A DNA stretch of 38,219 bases from an uncultured Pelagibacteraceae bacterium. Lineage in GTDB: Bacteria; Pseudomonadota; Alphaproteobacteria; Pelagibacterales; Pelagibacteraceae. Location: positions 1-38,219 of the forward strand of contig CACOJM010000011.1 in NCBI GenBank assembly GCA_902627565.1, given 5' to 3'. The position numbers and the translations under genes were made by a program. This document shows, piece after piece, positions 20,628 through 28,381 of the stretch (positions are counted from its first letter, which is position 1; the number at the start of each line of letters is the position of its first letter). The notes under the pieces were generated by a model. The model saw only the letters and a program-made list of their open reading frames with translations. It searched no databases and was not told where the DNA came from.

Positions 20628-20876
20628 ATGATTATTTCACCGTGCATAAGTATTTGTAAAACTGATCCATGCACTGGATATTGTTATGGCTGTGGACGAA
20701 ATAATGAGGAAAAAATAATCTGGAAACTTGAAAACACAACCGATGATTGGAAAAAAAAAATCAACATTATAAAAAAAAGGTTAACAGGCTGGCATTTAAA
20801 AAGTTTTGAAGAGTCATATACATATAAAATTAAAAATGGTATTTCTCTATTTAAAAAAAGTTTAAAACATGAGTAA
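20628..20876 (+). CDS. DUF1289 family protein
   Basis: An 82-residue protein whose N-terminal motif SPCISICKTDPCTGYCYGCG, with cysteines at 6, 10, 15, 19 and 22 followed by R..EE..W, is the signature of DUF1289 proteins, thought to bind a metal or Fe-S centre; the function is unknown. I use the ATG at 20628 rather than an in-frame start 36 bases upstream, because the upstream stretch is the promoter and the family begins just before SPC. The lysine-rich C-terminal ~50 residues are less conserved. It overlaps the next gene by 8 bases. Confidence 0.85.
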   Translation: MIISPCISICKTDPCTGYCYGCGRNNEEKIIWKLENTTDDWKKKINIIKKRLTGWHLKSFEESYTYKIKNGISLFKKSLKHE

Positions 20877-21042
20877 AACTTCAATAGTCATTATAGTCTA
20901 TATTATCGGACTAATATTTGGTGCTTTAGTTCTCAAAATCTGGAGTGCCGATACAAGTATTTTAAAAGGTCTTTTAGGTTTAGGTTGGACAGCTCTCCTT
21001 CTAATAGGAATATTTTTTGCAGAAAAAAATGAGAATAATTAA
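20869..21042 (+). CDS. Small membrane protein of unknown function (57 aa)
   Basis: ATG at 20869 overlaps the DUF1289 stop by 8 bases, and the end overlaps the next gene by 14 bases. The translation has two hydrophobic segments (about residues 5-24 and 33-51) separated by a short polar loop (KIWSADTS), ending KNENN. I do not recognise the family. The snug fit between two genes, the open frame in an AT-rich genome and the two-helix pattern support it as real. Confidence 0.6.
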   Translation: MSKTSIVIIVYIIGLIFGALVLKIWSADTSILKGLLGLGWTALLLIGIFFAEKNENN

Positions 21043-21451
21043 ACTCTTAATTTTACTTTTTTTTATAATTCTACCTTTTCAAAGTTTAAAATCAGAAATA
21101 ATAATCATGAGTTCATGTGATGATAAACAAGATGAATTTCTAAAAAATGAATATATCCTTAATCTGAACGAACTAATAATGACGCGAAATTATGTTTATA
21201 AAGAGACAACATATCAAAAATATAGGTTAACAGATTTAAGTATTAAAAAATCAAACTCCTATGTAAGGAATATATATGAAGAAGATGGAAAAATTTTAAC
21301 ACATAAGCATGGATATCCACAATTTTATACACAAATTTTATTTGAAAAAGGAAAACAGGAAATTTATATAAAAACTGTTTTAAATGATGAGGAAGGTATT
21401 TCAAAAATTTCTTCATGTAAAAAAATAGAAAAATATGACAATGAGAGTTAA
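21029..21451 (+). CDS. Small exported protein of unknown function
   Basis: A 140-residue protein from the ATG at 21029; a TTG 12 bases upstream is in frame but less likely. It has an N-terminal signal peptide (MRIIKLLILLFFIILPFQ), then a polar domain with only two cysteines, C30 and C130, both in an SSC context, which could form a disulfide in the periplasm. The family is not recognised. It is third in a small unit with the DUF1289 and 57-residue genes. Its stop codon overlaps the stop of the gene on the other strand. Confidence 0.65.
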   Translation: MRIIKLLILLFFIILPFQSLKSEIIIMSSCDDKQDEFLKNEYILNLNELIMTRNYVYKETTYQKYRLTDLSIKKSNSYVRNIYEEDGKILTHKHGYPQFYTQILFEKGKQEIYIKTVLNDEEGISKISSCKKIEKYDNES

Positions 21452-21573
21452 TTTTTTTTCTTATTCTTTATAAAATTTCTCTTTTTAGTTCCAAATCTAC
21501 TATTTGTAATATTACTCCTATGTTTAGCATAGGCTTGTTTTTGTGCTTGTTTCATTGCTCTTTTTGAAGACAT
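21448..21573 (-). CDS. Very basic 41-residue protein, unknown
   Basis: An open frame from the ATG at 21573 to a TAA at 21448. It is rich in Lys/Arg/Gln (MSSKRAMKQAQKQAYAKHRS, ending in a run of lysines and asparagines), with no hydrophobic stretch, and looks like a small RNA- or DNA-binding peptide. It fills the gap exactly: the stop overlaps that of the convergent gene, and its start lies 5 bases after the histidine-phosphatase stop, on the same strand. No family is recognised, so it may be spurious. Confidence 0.45.
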   Translation of the reverse strand: MSSKRAMKQAQKQAYAKHRSNITNSRFGTKKRNFIKNKKKN

Positions 21574-21578
21574 AATAT

Positions 21579-22136
21579 CTAATAATTTATTTCTACACTT
21601 CCTATAATATTATAATCTTTATCAGAAACAACTATTTCACCTGATGATGGTCCATAATTTAAAATTTCAGATATTAATACGTAATGAGTTATCAAAATTA
21701 AATTTTTATCACTTTTAAATTTATTAATATAATCATTTAATTCTTTAACTTGCTTGTCTTTATTTTTTGCATATTTAGAACTGTAAAATGAGTTCAAGAA
21801 ATTGTTAGTAGAAAAATTTTTAAAAGCAATTTTTGCTGTTTCTTTACATCTACACCATTCACTTGACAAAACTTTATCTATTTTAATCTTATTTTCTATA
21901 AAAAATTTGCCAATATATTTTGCTTGCTCTCTTCCTTGATTGTTTAGATTTCTTTGAGTAGAACAATCGTTTAAATTGAAATTGTTTGGATCACCACTTC
22001 CAGGTGCATATGCGTGTCTAATAAATATTAATTTTCCACCATCTTTAAGTTGGTTAATCAAATTTTTATTTGAATCTGCTTTAATAGATGTAGTTAAAGA
22101 TATAAATATAATTATAAAAATTTTTAAAAATTTCAT
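21579..22136 (-). CDS. Exported histidine phosphatase family protein
   Basis: A 185-residue protein with a signal peptide (about residues 1-20) and a phosphoglycerate-mutase-like phosphatase domain. The phospho-accepting histidine is H41 in FIRHAYAPGSGD (an RHA form of the RHG motif), the second conserved arginine lies in SSEWCRCKETA, and the second histidine in LILITHYV. It is probably periplasmic; the substrate is unknown. Its ATG at 22136 faces the uracil-DNA glycosylase start with only 2 bases between, so its promoter lies inside that gene. Confidence 0.85.
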   Translation of the reverse strand: MKFLKIFIIIFISLTTSIKADSNKNLINQLKDGGKLIFIRHAYAPGSGDPNNFNLNDCSTQRNLNNQGREQAKYIGKFFIENKIKIDKVLSSEWCRCKETAKIAFKNFSTNNFLNSFYSSKYAKNKDKQVKELNDYINKFKSDKNLILITHYVLISEILNYGPSSGEIVVSDKDYNIIGSVEINY

Positions 22137-22138
22137 TT

Positions 22139-22819
22139 ATGGATATTAGATTAAATAATTTGAACAAAACAATAGTTAACTGTAAAAAATGTCCAAGATT
22201 AGTAAAATTTGTTAGCAAAGTAAGTACTAACAAAAGAAAACAAAATATTAACGAAGTGTACTGGGGTAAGCCTGTTCCAGGATTTGGAAATTTAAATTCA
22301 AAATTAGCTATTATAGGTCTTGCGCCTGCAGCTCATGGTGGCACGAGAACAGGAAGAGCCTTTACAGGAGATAAATCAGGAGATTTTTTATTTAGATGCT
22401 TATATGAAGTCGGAATTTCAAATTTACCATTTTCAAAAAATTTAAATGATAATTTAAAATTAAATTCTACTTATATTACTAATATACTTAAATGTGTTCC
22501 GCCTGAGGACAAACCATTGAGTAATGAAATTTCAAATTGTTCTTATTTTTTTGATGAAGAAATATTATCATTAAAAAAACTCAAAGTAATAGTTACATTA
22601 GGAAAAATTGCTTTTGATAATTGCATTAAATTATATAAGCAAAAATTTGATATGAAAAAAAAATTTATCTTTAAGCATGGGAAGACTCAATTATTACCTA
22701 ATGGTTTAATTATACTATCAAGCTACCATCCAAGTCCAAGAAATGTAAATACCAAACTTATTTCAAACAAAATGATGGTTAATTTATTTAAGAAAGCAAA
22801 AAAACTTGCTAAGTTTTAA
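22139..22819 (+). CDS. Family 5 uracil-DNA glycosylase (UDGb type)
   Basis: Removes uracil and related deaminated bases from DNA. It matches the UDGb class: motif A GLAPAAHG (residues 60-67) lacks the catalytic Asp/Asn of other UDG families, TGRAFTGDKSGDFLF follows, and the second active-site motif is SSYHPSPRN (194-202). Four cysteines fit the 4Fe-4S ligands: C15, C18, C119 and C134. The 226-residue length is typical. The last 11 bases overlap the convergent thioesterase gene. A TTG at codon 8 would be an alternative start but would leave few residues before C15. Confidence 0.9.
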   Translation: MDIRLNNLNKTIVNCKKCPRLVKFVSKVSTNKRKQNINEVYWGKPVPGFGNLNSKLAIIGLAPAAHGGTRTGRAFTGDKSGDFLFRCLYEVGISNLPFSKNLNDNLKLNSTYITNILKCVPPEDKPLSNEISNCSYFFDEEILSLKKLKVIVTLGKIAFDNCIKLYKQKFDMKKKFIFKHGKTQLLPNGLIILSSYHPSPRNVNTKLISNKMMVNLFKKAKKLAKF

Positions 22820-23231
22820 TACTTTCACAAAAATAAGGTTTAAATTTTGAGTAGATTTCATCTGGAATTTTCACTGGCTTAGACTCTTTATTTATGAAAA
22901 CTAAATGAATTTGTGCTTCAACAATGGTTTCATCACCTTTTGTAATTATTTGATTCATAAAAAAAGAGGTTTTGCTAATTGATTTTACGAAAGATCTTAT
23001 TGTAAGTTCATCCTCTAAGTAAGCTGATTTTTTATATTCAATATTACATGATTTGACGATAATTAATGAGTTAAACTGATCTTTAATTTTTTTATTACTA
23101 AATCCAACTGAAAACAAGGCCTCTGTTCTAGCTCTTTCTAAAAACTTTAAATAGTTTGCGTAATAAACTACTCCACCAGAGTCTGTATCCTCATAATAAA
23201 CTTTTATTTTATGAAAGAAATTTTCATGCAT
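22809..23231 (-). CDS. ybgC: YbgC-type acyl-CoA thioesterase (hotdog fold)
   Basis: A 140-residue single-hotdog thioesterase. The active-site motif YYEDTDSGGVVYYANYLKFLERART (about residues 12-36), with catalytic D17, is a near match to YbgC, which in many bacteria sits with tol-pal genes. No tol-pal genes are near here. It hydrolyses short-chain acyl-CoA or acyl-ACP thioesters in the cytoplasm. The start lies 24 bases after the DUF3047 stop, so the two are probably cotranscribed. The 3' end overlaps the UDG gene on the other strand by 11 bases. Confidence 0.88.
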   Translation of the reverse strand: MHENFFHKIKVYYEDTDSGGVVYYANYLKFLERARTEALFSVGFSNKKIKDQFNSLIIVKSCNIEYKKSAYLEDELTIRSFVKSISKTSFFMNQIITKGDETIVEAQIHLVFINKESKPVKIPDEIYSKFKPYFCESIKT

Positions 23232-23255
23232 GTGAAGATTATATCAAATAATTAC

Positions 23256-23906
23256 TTATTTCTCTGAAAAATATATGTTTTGAAAATAAGCAATTGCTTT
23301 CATTTTAGAATTATCTGTATCAGACATTATGGCTAATCCATCTAATTCATTTACATCAAGATTATGAAATTTTTTAAAATCCTCTTTTACATTCGCTTTA
23401 ACTGTAACCCACTCATTTATATTTTTTAAAGTACTAGATAAAACATTATCTATTGATTTTTTTGTATATGGGCTTGGAGAGCTAAAGCCGATTTTATTAT
23501 TACTTGAAAATACATAATTTATTGCCCTATTTGAAAGAGGTGTAGCACCTGTTTTTTTGATAGCAAATACCCTGGCAGCAAAATCATGTCCTTTTTTGGT
23601 ATTTTCTTTTATCCCAGGTAAATCTTTCTCTATTTTCCATGTAATATTAATATAAGGAGTTTTATTTAAATTAATTTTTATCTCTTTACCTAATCCAGAG
23701 GCAGAATTTTCAGCTACAGCTTTTAAAAAATTTCCATTTTCATTTAATCCAACTGTATAAATGGTTTTATTATCAGCCCCTCTTACTTTTCGAACATTTA
23801 GTTGAGTAAGCTCTTTTTCTGTAAAATCAAAGACTTTGATCTCATTTGCATGACTAGAGCTCACCATGACCAGAGTAACAAAAAAGATTTTTAAAATTAT
23901 TTTCAT
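23256..23906 (-). CDS. DUF3047 family exported protein
   Basis: A 216-residue protein with a signal peptide ending near SSHA (residue 20). The core reads like DUF3047: a WKI strand, then KKGHDFAARVFAI, an NRAINYVFSS segment, SPSPYTKKS, WVTVKANVKEDFKKF and the closing GLAIMSDTDNSKMKAIAYFQNIYF, whose Asp-rich TDTD-like motif is characteristic. The fold is probably a carbohydrate-binding-like beta sandwich in the periplasm; the function is unknown. Confidence 0.8.
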   Translation of the reverse strand: MKIILKIFFVTLVMVSSSHANEIKVFDFTEKELTQLNVRKVRGADNKTIYTVGLNENGNFLKAVAENSASGLGKEIKINLNKTPYINITWKIEKDLPGIKENTKKGHDFAARVFAIKKTGATPLSNRAINYVFSSNNKIGFSSPSPYTKKSIDNVLSSTLKNINEWVTVKANVKEDFKKFHNLDVNELDGLAIMSDTDNSKMKAIAYFQNIYFSEK

Positions 23907-23993
23907 TTTAAATTTTTAAAAAAAAACCGTTAATACATTATTTTGACAAAATTTAAACATTCAAAAATCAACTTTTATGTCTATTTAATAATT

Positions 23994-24137
23994 ATGAAGA
24001 CAATTTCCATTTTTATCCTATTAATTTACTGGTCTATCATGATTTTTGCTCCAGTTATGTCTAAAGATATTAAATTTAGCAGAGCTAAGATCAATCAAAT
24101 AAAAATAGCTGAAAAAAACCTCGAAGTTAATAGGTAG
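23994..24137 (+). CDS. 47-residue exported or membrane-anchored peptide, unknown
   Basis: From the ATG at 23994, the peptide has one hydrophobic segment (about residues 3-22, including ILLIYWSIMIFAPVM) followed by a basic tail of 25 residues. The open frame runs up to a TTG at 23943, but the ATG gives a proper signal-like N-terminus. It lies in the gap between the DUF3047 gene, which starts in the opposite direction, and the dehydrogenase gene, whose stop it overlaps by 11 bases. The family is unknown and the call is moderate. Confidence 0.45.
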   Translation: MKTISIFILLIYWSIMIFAPVMSKDIKFSRAKINQIKIAEKNLEVNR

Positions 24138-24879
24138 ATCGACCACCACTTATATCAAAAACAGCAGCAGTAGAGAAAGTATTTTCTTCTGATGAAAGCC
24201 AACAAACTAGAGATGTAAATTCCTCAACCTCAAGAAACCTGCCTCTTGGGACTTTTGATAACATTCTCTGGACGTGTTCTTTAGTCATTTGATCTAAAAT
24301 TCGTGTTTTAGCACCTGCAGGAGTGATGGCATTAACTGCAATATTCTTATCAGCTAGCTCTTTACCCAATGACTTTGTAAGTCCTATCGCTCCTGCTTTT
24401 CCAACGCTGTATGCACTCGCATTTGCATTTCCATCTTTTCCAGCTACCGAAGCAACATTTACGATTCTACCATAATTATTTTTAATCATATTAGGAACTA
24501 TTGCCCTACAACAATTAAAAGTACCCATTAAATTTATATCGACAACTTTTTTCCACATCTCAATTTCATATTCCCAAAGAGTAGCTGTTGGACCAGTTAT
24601 CCCTGCATTATTAATTAAAATGTCAATATTGGAGTTTTTTGTAATTTCTTTAACAGAACTTTCAACTTCTTGATAATTAGATACATCAACTATATTTGAA
24701 CTTAAGTTAGTATTATTTAAGTCATTCAAAGATTTTTCAACCATCTTTGGATCTATATCCCAAATTATCACTTTTGCTCCAGAATTTAAAAATCTTTTAG
24801 CAATATCTAGTCCAAAACCTTGTGCGCCACCTGTAATCACAGCTGTCCTATTTTTAAAATTGTAAGAAATCTTATCCAT
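24127..24879 (-). CDS. Short-chain dehydrogenase/reductase (SDR)
   Basis: A 250-residue classical SDR. The nucleotide motif TGGAQGFG (16-23), NNAG (90-93), and the S144/Y157/K161 catalytic residues are all present. D41 after the second strand (VIIWDID) suggests NAD rather than NADP. The substrate is not evident; related proteins are often called 3-oxoacyl-ACP reductase, but the location as the last gene of a TRAP/NCS1 uptake operon suggests it oxidises an alcohol group on the imported compound. An AAGGAA ribosome-binding site lies in the end of the permease gene. Confidence 0.85.
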   Translation of the reverse strand: MDKISYNFKNRTAVITGGAQGFGLDIAKRFLNSGAKVIIWDIDPKMVEKSLNDLNNTNLSSNIVDVSNYQEVESSVKEITKNSNIDILINNAGITGPTATLWEYEIEMWKKVVDINLMGTFNCCRAIVPNMIKNNYGRIVNVASVAGKDGNANASAYSVGKAGAIGLTKSLGKELADKNIAVNAITPAGAKTRILDQMTKEHVQRMLSKVPRGRFLEVEEFTSLVCWLSSEENTFSTAAVFDISGGRSTY

Positions 24880-24883
24880 TTAA

Positions 24884-26341
24884 TTATTCCTTTGCTAAAA
24901 AGTAATAGGTAATTGAAGAGATAATTGCACCAACTATCCAAGCATAAGATTGAAGAAACATTAAATCTGAATTCCAGATCGTAGAAGCTGAAAAAATAAA
25001 TCCTAATAATAGAGAATAAATACCCTTAATATGCCATCCAGCTGAAAAATAGTACGATCCATTACTTTCAAGAGAGTATATATCTTTATTAATTAAATTA
25101 CCTTTCTTTATCAAATAATAATCTGAAATCATTACTCCAAATAATGGTCCAAAAAAAGCTGCAGCGGTATCAATAAAAGCTAAAATTCCAATTTGACTTA
25201 AATATATCAACCAAAAAATACCTATTAAATAACCAATTATTGCAATGATAAAGCTCGAACTTTTAAAAGACAAAGAGCTAGGACTAAGATTAATTAATGA
25301 GTATTGTGAGGGTATAAAATTTGCAATCAAATTTGTTGATATTGAAGCTATCAAAATAAAAATCAAAACTAATACTGTAATAATCAAGTTATTTAATCTT
25401 CCAATTATATCTGTTGGATTGGTAAATATTTTTTCTAAATTCTCAGAGTTTTCTTTCAAAAAAACATCAGCACCAATAACAATAAACAAAGCAAAAAAGG
25501 AAAATATAATTAAATTTAAAATTAAACTAAAGTTTCCCTTCTTAAGTTCTTTTTCATCTTTAACATATCTTGAAAAGTCACCGAAACTTAAAATTACAAT
25601 TGAAAAATAAGCAAAAATTGTTCCTGTAACTGTAATTAAAGGAATAAAATTATTTCTATCTATAAAATTTCTTAAATCTAAAGTATCTAGAAAAGCAATA
25701 GTTGTTAATTTAACATCACTTAATAAAACTACGAAAAAGAAAATGATCATCCCCAAATAAACACTAGTAGCTGAAAATTTTATAAGTTTTTTGTTAAAAT
25801 TCATTCCAATACTAAATAAAAATATTTGAAAAATCATTGCAATGGATATTGAGGCCCAATCAATAATGTCTAGACCAAGTAAAAAAATTAGAAAAACTTC
25901 TTGCCCTAGGAAATTTTTATCATATGAAAAAAAAGCAATTCTAAAAAGAAAACCTAAAGCTTTAGACAAGAAATATGTCTGGATACCAAACATGAATATT
26001 CCAACAATAGATCTTAAAAAACCAAAATATTGAGCTCCTCTAAAACCAAGGGAAGATCTTAATAAAACTACAAATGGAAGACCAAACTTTTGGGATGGTT
26101 TACCAATTAAATTTGAAAAAAAATAAACTAAAACTGAGGCTAAAATAGAACCAAATAATACAACAAAAGTATTCAAATCATAAATCACATAAAGGGAAGT
26201 AATTAAAGAGAAACCAATAACACTTTGAATGCTTACTCCCCAAAAACAAAATAAATCTTTCCAATTCCAAACTTTATTACTTGGGTTTACTGTTACTAAA
26301 TCCCAATTGACTAATGTTTTTTTTGATTTTTGTTGACTCAC
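24884..26341 (-). CDS. NCS1-family permease (nucleobase/hydantoin/allantoin type)
   Basis: A 485-residue inner-membrane protein with about twelve hydrophobic helices. The N-terminal NPSNKVWNWKDLFCFWGVS and the LRSSLGFRGAQYFGFLRSIVGIFMFGIQTYF region match the NCS1 (Mhp1-like) family of sodium- or proton-driven importers; the FGPLFGVMISDYYLIKKG segment near the C-terminus is also typical. Substrates of relatives are cytosine, purines, allantoin, hydantoins or thiamin-like compounds. The start codon is GTG at 26341, with no Shine-Dalgarno sequence, 25 bases after dctM. It probably belongs to the TRAP operon. Confidence 0.85.
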   Translation of the reverse strand: MSQQKSKKTLVNWDLVTVNPSNKVWNWKDLFCFWGVSIQSVIGFSLITSLYVIYDLNTFVVLFGSILASVLVYFFSNLIGKPSQKFGLPFVVLLRSSLGFRGAQYFGFLRSIVGIFMFGIQTYFLSKALGFLFRIAFFSYDKNFLGQEVFLIFLLGLDIIDWASISIAMIFQIFLFSIGMNFNKKLIKFSATSVYLGMIIFFFVVLLSDVKLTTIAFLDTLDLRNFIDRNNFIPLITVTGTIFAYFSIVILSFGDFSRYVKDEKELKKGNFSLILNLIIFSFFALFIVIGADVFLKENSENLEKIFTNPTDIIGRLNNLIITVLVLIFILIASISTNLIANFIPSQYSLINLSPSSLSFKSSSFIIAIIGYLIGIFWLIYLSQIGILAFIDTAAAFFGPLFGVMISDYYLIKKGNLINKDIYSLESNGSYYFSAGWHIKGIYSLLLGFIFSASTIWNSDLMFLQSYAWIVGAIISSITYYFLAKE

Positions 26342-26366
26342 TTTAACAATAATAAACTAAAATATT

Positions 26367-27701
26367 CTACTGTCCATATAAGAGAGTTGGCAACCAAAGA
26401 GCGATTTTTGGAAATATTATTATTAGAATTAATCCAAAAACCTGAAGAACCATAAATTGCATCATTCCATAATAAATATCTTTAAGATCCCATTCTGGGA
26501 CAACACCCTTTAAAAAATACGCTGAAAGTGCGACGGGGGGTGAAAGCCAGGCGGTTTGTAAATTGACAGCAACTAATATTGCAAACCAAGTTAAGTTAAA
26601 TCCTAGTGCTTCTACTAATGGTAAAATTATTGGAACAATGATCATAACAATAGGAACCCACTCTAAAGGCCAGCCTAGCAAAAATATCATTACCATAATC
26701 ATTGCTAGAATTAGATATTTATTCATTTCTAGTCCTAACAAAAATTCTGTTAATAAAGTTGGAGTTCCTAATCTAGCAAAGACGGCACCAAAAAAATTTG
26801 AAGCTGCAACTAAAACCATAATCAATGCTGTTATTTCCAATGTCTTAACAAGGGCTTCTTGTAGTTTTGAAAGAGTTAATTTTTTATAAGCTAAAGAAAG
26901 AAGTAATGCACCCATTGCACCACAACCTGCAGCTTCCGTTGGAGTAGCAAAACCAAATAGAATGCTTCCTAATGCTGCAAATACTAAAGCTGCTGGGGGA
27001 ACTAGTCCTAGGAAAAATTCAATCCAAACATCTTTCATACTAGCTGCCCTCATATCCTCAGGAATGACAGGTCCTAATTTTGGATTTATCATACATCTAA
27101 TTGTAGTGTAACCTGCATATAAACTTGCAAGAAGAATTCCAGGTAAAATAGCTGCAGCAAATAAATCTATTACTGGGATTTCCATTATTGGTCCCATAAC
27201 AACTAACATAATACTTGGTGGAATTAATATTCCTAAAGTTCCTCCGGCAGTAATTGTACCAGCTGCAAGTCTAACATCATAACCAGATCTATTCATCGAT
27301 TTTGCTGCCATGATTCCAAGAATTGTAACAGAGGCTCCGACAATTCCAGTTGCTGCAGCAAATATTACAGAAACAAATAAAACTGCATAATACAAAGATC
27401 CTTTAACTTTTGCCAACATCATTTGGAAAGCTGAAAATAATCTTTCCATTAATCCAGCTTGTTCCATCATAATCCCCATAAAGACAAAAAGTGGTACAGC
27501 GGCGAGCGTCTGTTCGGTCATGACCATAGAAAACTGAAGAGTCATTAAATAAAAAACTAATTTTCCAAAACCCAAATAACCAAATACAAATCCTAAAAAT
27601 ATCAAAGTAAATGAAATAGGAAATCCTACAAAAATTGCAAAAAGCATTACACCAACAAGAATAAAACCTAAGATTGCTGGATCTATAAACTCAGCTATCA
27701 T
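26367..27701 (-). CDS. dctM: TRAP transporter large permease subunit
   Basis: A 444-residue DctM-family membrane subunit, with many hydrophobic helices and the LFVFMGIMMEQAGLMERLF and GTLGILIPPSIMLVVMG blocks (the second is one of the repeated permease signatures). With DctQ it forms the sodium-driven channel fed by the periplasmic DctP. Its ATG overlaps the dctQ stop by 4 bases, so the membrane subunits are translationally coupled. Confidence 0.95.
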   Translation of the reverse strand: MIAEFIDPAILGFILVGVMLFAIFVGFPISFTLIFLGFVFGYLGFGKLVFYLMTLQFSMVMTEQTLAAVPLFVFMGIMMEQAGLMERLFSAFQMMLAKVKGSLYYAVLFVSVIFAAATGIVGASVTILGIMAAKSMNRSGYDVRLAAGTITAGGTLGILIPPSIMLVVMGPIMEIPVIDLFAAAILPGILLASLYAGYTTIRCMINPKLGPVIPEDMRAASMKDVWIEFFLGLVPPAALVFAALGSILFGFATPTEAAGCGAMGALLLSLAYKKLTLSKLQEALVKTLEITALIMVLVAASNFFGAVFARLGTPTLLTEFLLGLEMNKYLILAMIMVMIFLLGWPLEWVPIVMIIVPIILPLVEALGFNLTWFAILVAVNLQTAWLSPPVALSAYFLKGVVPEWDLKDIYYGMMQFMVLQVFGLILIIIFPKIALWLPTLLYGQ

Positions 27702-28312
27702 TTAGTTTCTCCAGGCCACTCACCTTTTTTTGCTGCCCAATAACTCTTAAATAATTCTGAGACACCTTGAATAAGTAAAAATATGATACCTACCAATAAA
27801 CAAGTTTTTATGGGCCACATGTATGGCATCCAAGTTGTATCCATTCCTCTTTCTCCTCTTTGAATAGACTCTCCAACGAATCCTATTGTCATATAAAGAA
27901 AAACAATTAATCCTGGAAAGTAGAACAAAAGGTATAACCAAAAATCAATTAGTCCTTGGTTTTTTGTTTTAAAATTTCTGTATAAAAAATCTGCTCTAAT
28001 ATGAACTCCTCTTGAAAGAGCGTAACCCGCTCCCAACATAAAAAGTGCTCCATATAAAAAACGACTTATATCATAAGCCCAAATTGTTGGTGCTAAAAAT
28101 AATTTTCTTGCAAGAACTTCATAGGTCATTGCAAAAATTAGCGGCATTAATATCCAACAAACTATATTACCAATCCACTTACTAAATTTGTCAATATTTG
28201 TAATTGTTTTTGCCATCCACAGTGGCATCTCATCAGGCATTTTTCCCGAACCACCACGCCTTTCAGCAATCATTTCATCTGATATATCCAGTTTACTAGG
28301 TTCGTCTGCCAT
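27698..28312 (-). CDS. dctQ: TRAP transporter small permease subunit
   Basis: A 204-residue protein with a ~30-residue polar N-terminal extension and then the usual four helices. The family pattern FEVLARKLF-like (YEVLARKLFLAPTIWAYDISRFLYG) and SRGVHIRADFLY is clear. Sits between dctP and dctM; a strong hairpin lies in the 69-base gap to dctP. Confidence 0.93.
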   Translation of the reverse strand: MADEPSKLDISDEMIAERRGGSGKMPDEMPLWMAKTITNIDKFSKWIGNIVCWILMPLIFAMTYEVLARKLFLAPTIWAYDISRFLYGALFMLGAGYALSRGVHIRADFLYRNFKTKNQGLIDFWLYLLFYFPGLIVFLYMTIGFVGESIQRGERGMDTTWMPYMWPIKTCLLVGIIFLLIQGVSELFKSYWAAKKGEWPGETK

Positions 28313-28329
28313 AAAAAATTAGTTAAAAA

Positions 28330-28361
28330 AATTAGAGCGGACTTTTAAGTCCGCTCTAATT
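28330..28361 (-). terminator. Intercistronic terminator-like hairpin between dctP and dctQ
   Basis: A 15-base perfect inverted repeat (arms 28330-28344 and 28347-28361) with a 2-base centre, GC-rich in the middle (AGAGCGGACT). On the minus strand it is followed directly by a run of seven T. It starts about 20 bases after the dctP stop. It should end most dctP transcripts or protect their 3' ends, so the binding protein would be made in excess over the DctQM membrane complex. Confidence 0.85.
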
Positions 28362-28381
28362 AAATTTAGATTTGTTACTGA

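Noticed and set aside
23943..23948. TTGACA as a -35 box for the 47-residue peptide gene
   Set aside because: At 16-18 bases downstream there is no -10-like sequence; the nearest candidate (TATTTA at 23982) is over 30 bases away.
28330..28361. Palindrome as an operator for a repressor
   Set aside because: The T run directly after the stem on the minus strand and the location just after the dctP stop fit a terminator or mRNA-stabilising hairpin better.
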